Assembly: GCA_018829455.1 (NCBI GenBank)
Contig: JAHJUB010000049.1
Coordinates: forward strand, 1-5,577
Reading direction: 5' to 3'
DNA: 5,577 nucleotides
Source of the DNA: Candidatus Omnitrophota bacterium
Lineage (GTDB): Bacteria; Ratteibacteria; UBA8468; MWAK01
The notes beneath the pieces were generated by a model. It had not been told where the DNA came from, searched no databases, and saw only the letters and a program-made list of their open reading frames with translations. The stretch's first letter is position 1; each line of letters starts with the position of its first letter. This document shows, piece after piece, positions 4,241 to 5,577 of the stretch. The translations under genes were made by a program, and so were the position numbers.

Positions 4241-5577
4241 TCAGGGCGGACCGGTGGTCGGCTGGTTGTCTAAAACCAGAGAAAGAAGCAGGTCTTTGGG
4301 GTTTTTGCCTTGTAGTTTCTCCGTCTGAATCAGGCTCATCATCACCGCCAGTCTTTCGGCGCCGCCGCTGGAGCGGCTGCCGCCGGTATTCTTACGCATT
4401 ACCACCGCCGGCCTGATTTGCCTTTCCGCAAAATTATTGGTAGGCTCCACCTCTGGCCGGGAAAGGAAGGTAAAGATTTCGTCCTGGTGGGAAACAAACC
4501 TTTTCCGCAAGGCCTCTGCCTTCCTCTTTGATAAGACCCGGCTGGTAACGGCGGAAAGTGTATCCTCCAGTCGTATTCTTCCCTCCTGTAATTTCTGCTC
4601 CGTATATTTCCCCGCTTGATAGCCTTTCTTTAAATCCAGACCCTCCCGCAGGATATTTTCTAAGTTGACTGAGAAGGCAATAGTTTCCGGATCGTGGGGA
4701 TAGATTTTGGTAATCTTTTCAATGTCCCGGAAAAGATGGGCCAGGCACTTCTGTTTGGCGGAAGCATTAACGAGGTTATACGCGCTAAAACAATCGGAGA
4801 CCAGCGCCCCCTGGTAATTTTCTCCCAGCATATCTTCCGCCACCTGATGTCCCCGGCTTGCTTTGATCCGGTAAAGAGAGCCGGTCTCTTTATTTCCGGC
4901 ATGCCAGAGCCAGTGGTTAACCCCATCCACCCTCCAGCCGGTCTCATCGGTGTAACTGACCGATGATTCTTTAATCTTTTCCTCCAATTGGGAATAAAGA
5001 AACAGGCCTTTGGGGGTTATCCTTTTGTCCATATCAATCAAGGCGGAGGTGGTAATCGGAAAACCAAAAAGAGACCGGTAAATATCGGTAATCTTGTTGT
5101 AGGGAAGGCCGATTGCATAATGGAGAATGCCGGAAGCGGTTACCGCCTCCGGCCCTAAATAACTTTTGGGTATTTCTTTTTCACCGATGCCCGTGACCTG
5201 TTTCCGACATTTTTTGCAGTAGTACTTGTAATGGCGGTAGCTGGTAACCACCGTTATGATTTGAATATCTTCCTGGGTGTGATCGGAAAAAGAGTGTTCG
5301 CCTTGGCACCTCTTTACCCTTCCGTTGCAGTGGGGGCACTTCTTGAGGTAAACGCGCACCTGTTTATCAACCCGGGCCGGTTTCTTTCGGGTTCCTCCCG
5401 GATGGCCTACCGGAGCGCCGACTCTGCCTCCTTTTGGTTTCCGGCGGTTGGGCTTGTAAATCTCCTCCTTTTCCCCGGTAGATTCCGCCTTCAGGTCGGT
5501 CAGCTCTTCCCGTAATCCGGCAATCTCGGTATCTTTTTGCCGGATGACTTGAGCCGCCAGATTACAGGCGGCTTCCA
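4241..5577 (-). CDS. tnpC: IS66-family transposase (TnpC type), start beyond right edge
   Basis: The frame runs open from the right edge to the TGA at 4243-4241, giving 444 visible residues. The GTG at 5359 is only an internal valine, because coding-like sequence continues upstream. The visible order is a leucine-rich coiled coil (about 5-31), a basic GAPVGHPGGTRKKP linker (53-66), and a zinc ribbon with Cys pairs at 80/83 and 120/123. The RNase-H-like catalytic core follows: D210 in YTDETGWRV, D261 in LVSDCFSAYN, the KCLAHLFRDI motif, and E384 in EPTNNFAERQIRPAV. A RKNTGGSRSSGGAER stretch and a short C-terminal tail end the protein. All three acidic residues of the DDE triad are present and there are no internal stops, so the visible part looks functional. 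The IS66 family usually makes 8-bp target duplications. Only a short N-terminal part, probably a few tens of residues, should be missing. Confidence 0.93.
   Translation of the reverse strand, partial: EAACNLAAQVIRQKDTEIAGLREELTDLKAESTGEKEEIYKPNRRKPKGGRVGAPVGHPGGTRKKPARVDKQVRVYLKKCPHCNGRVKRCQGEHSFSDHTQEDIQIITVVTSYRHYKYYCKKCRKQVTGIGEKEIPKSYLGPEAVTASGILHYAIGLPYNKITDIYRSLFGFPITTSALIDMDKRITPKGLFLYSQLEEKIKESSVSYTDETGWRVDGVNHWLWHAGNKETGSLYRIKASRGHQVAEDMLGENYQGALVSDCFSAYNLVNASAKQKCLAHLFRDIEKITKIYPHDPETIAFSVNLENILREGLDLKKGYQAGKYTEQKLQEGRIRLEDTLSAVTSRVLSKRKAEALRKRFVSHQDEIFTFLSRPEVEPTNNFAERQIRPAVVMRKNTGGSRSSGGAERLAVMMSLIQTEKLQGKNPKDLLLSLVLDNQPTTGPP

Larger units (their letters stand above)
3751..5577 (-). 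mobile_element. IS66-family insertion sequence, right part outside the window
   Basis: The element is defined by an IS66-type transposase on the minus strand and by the point where the hydrolase similarity ends (about 3750-3752). The exact left end is an estimate: I could not recognise the terminal inverted repeat, and the other end, which would confirm it and the usual 8-bp target duplication, is outside the window. Contents from right to left are the transposase, a small SH3-like protein gene, and a long imperfect palindrome close to the end. TnpA and TnpB partners are not visible and would have to lie beyond 5577 if present. Confidence 0.7.

Noticed and set aside
5357..5359. GTG as the true transposase start
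   Set aside because: The 72 upstream codons in the same frame form a coiled coil and the basic linker typical of IS66 transposases, so the start is beyond the window.
4437..5515. Plus-strand frames inside the transposase (4437-4619, 4694-4966, 5231-5515)
   Set aside because: They are antisense to a transposase with a complete DDE triad and zinc ribbon, and none shows a domain or ribosome site.

Overview
The window is bacterial DNA of moderate GC content with dense gene packing and clear Shine-Dalgarno sites. No gene here fixes the phylum. The set (a PqqD-like protein coupled to an FtsX-type permease, a membrane-anchored HEAT-repeat protein, a stand-alone HD-GYP protein) recalls environmental or uncultured Gram-negative-type lineages such as the Planctomycetes/Lentisphaerae/Omnitrophota neighbourhood. 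That placement is an inference only.

Left block, minus strand (1-1718). Reading leftwards there are an HD-GYP phosphodiesterase-like protein, a minimal zincin-type metallopeptidase, a PqqD-like protein and the first 88 codons of an FtsX/MacB-type ABC permease that leaves the window. Gaps are short, and the last two genes overlap by 8 bp, so the block looks like an operon. It has a good promoter upstream of the HD-GYP gene and possibly a weak internal one before the peptidase gene.

Centre (1719-3474). A 193-bp divergent intergenic region holds two back-to-back promoters whose -35 boxes lie only 9 bp apart. To the right is a 520-residue protein with one N-terminal membrane segment, a Pro/Glu-rich linker and about 14 HEAT (PBS-lyase type) repeats. 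Twelve bases downstream begins the N-terminal part of a membrane-anchored alpha/beta hydrolase.

Right block (about 3751-5577). The hydrolase is cut off just before its expected oxyanion-hole/His-Gly region by an IS66-family insertion sequence whose transposase reads leftwards on the minus strand. The transposase is complete at its C-terminus. Its reading frame stays open to the right window edge, so its true start and the far end of the element lie outside. Downstream of it, apparently inside the element, are a small predicted SH3-like protein gene and a long imperfect palindrome that can act as a terminator for the IS genes.

The points most worth a second look are the protease / PqqD / ABC-permease cluster, the extra gene in the IS66 element with the palindrome at its edge, and the disrupted hydrolase next to the HEAT protein. 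I see no rRNA, tRNA, CRISPR array or recognisable riboswitch.
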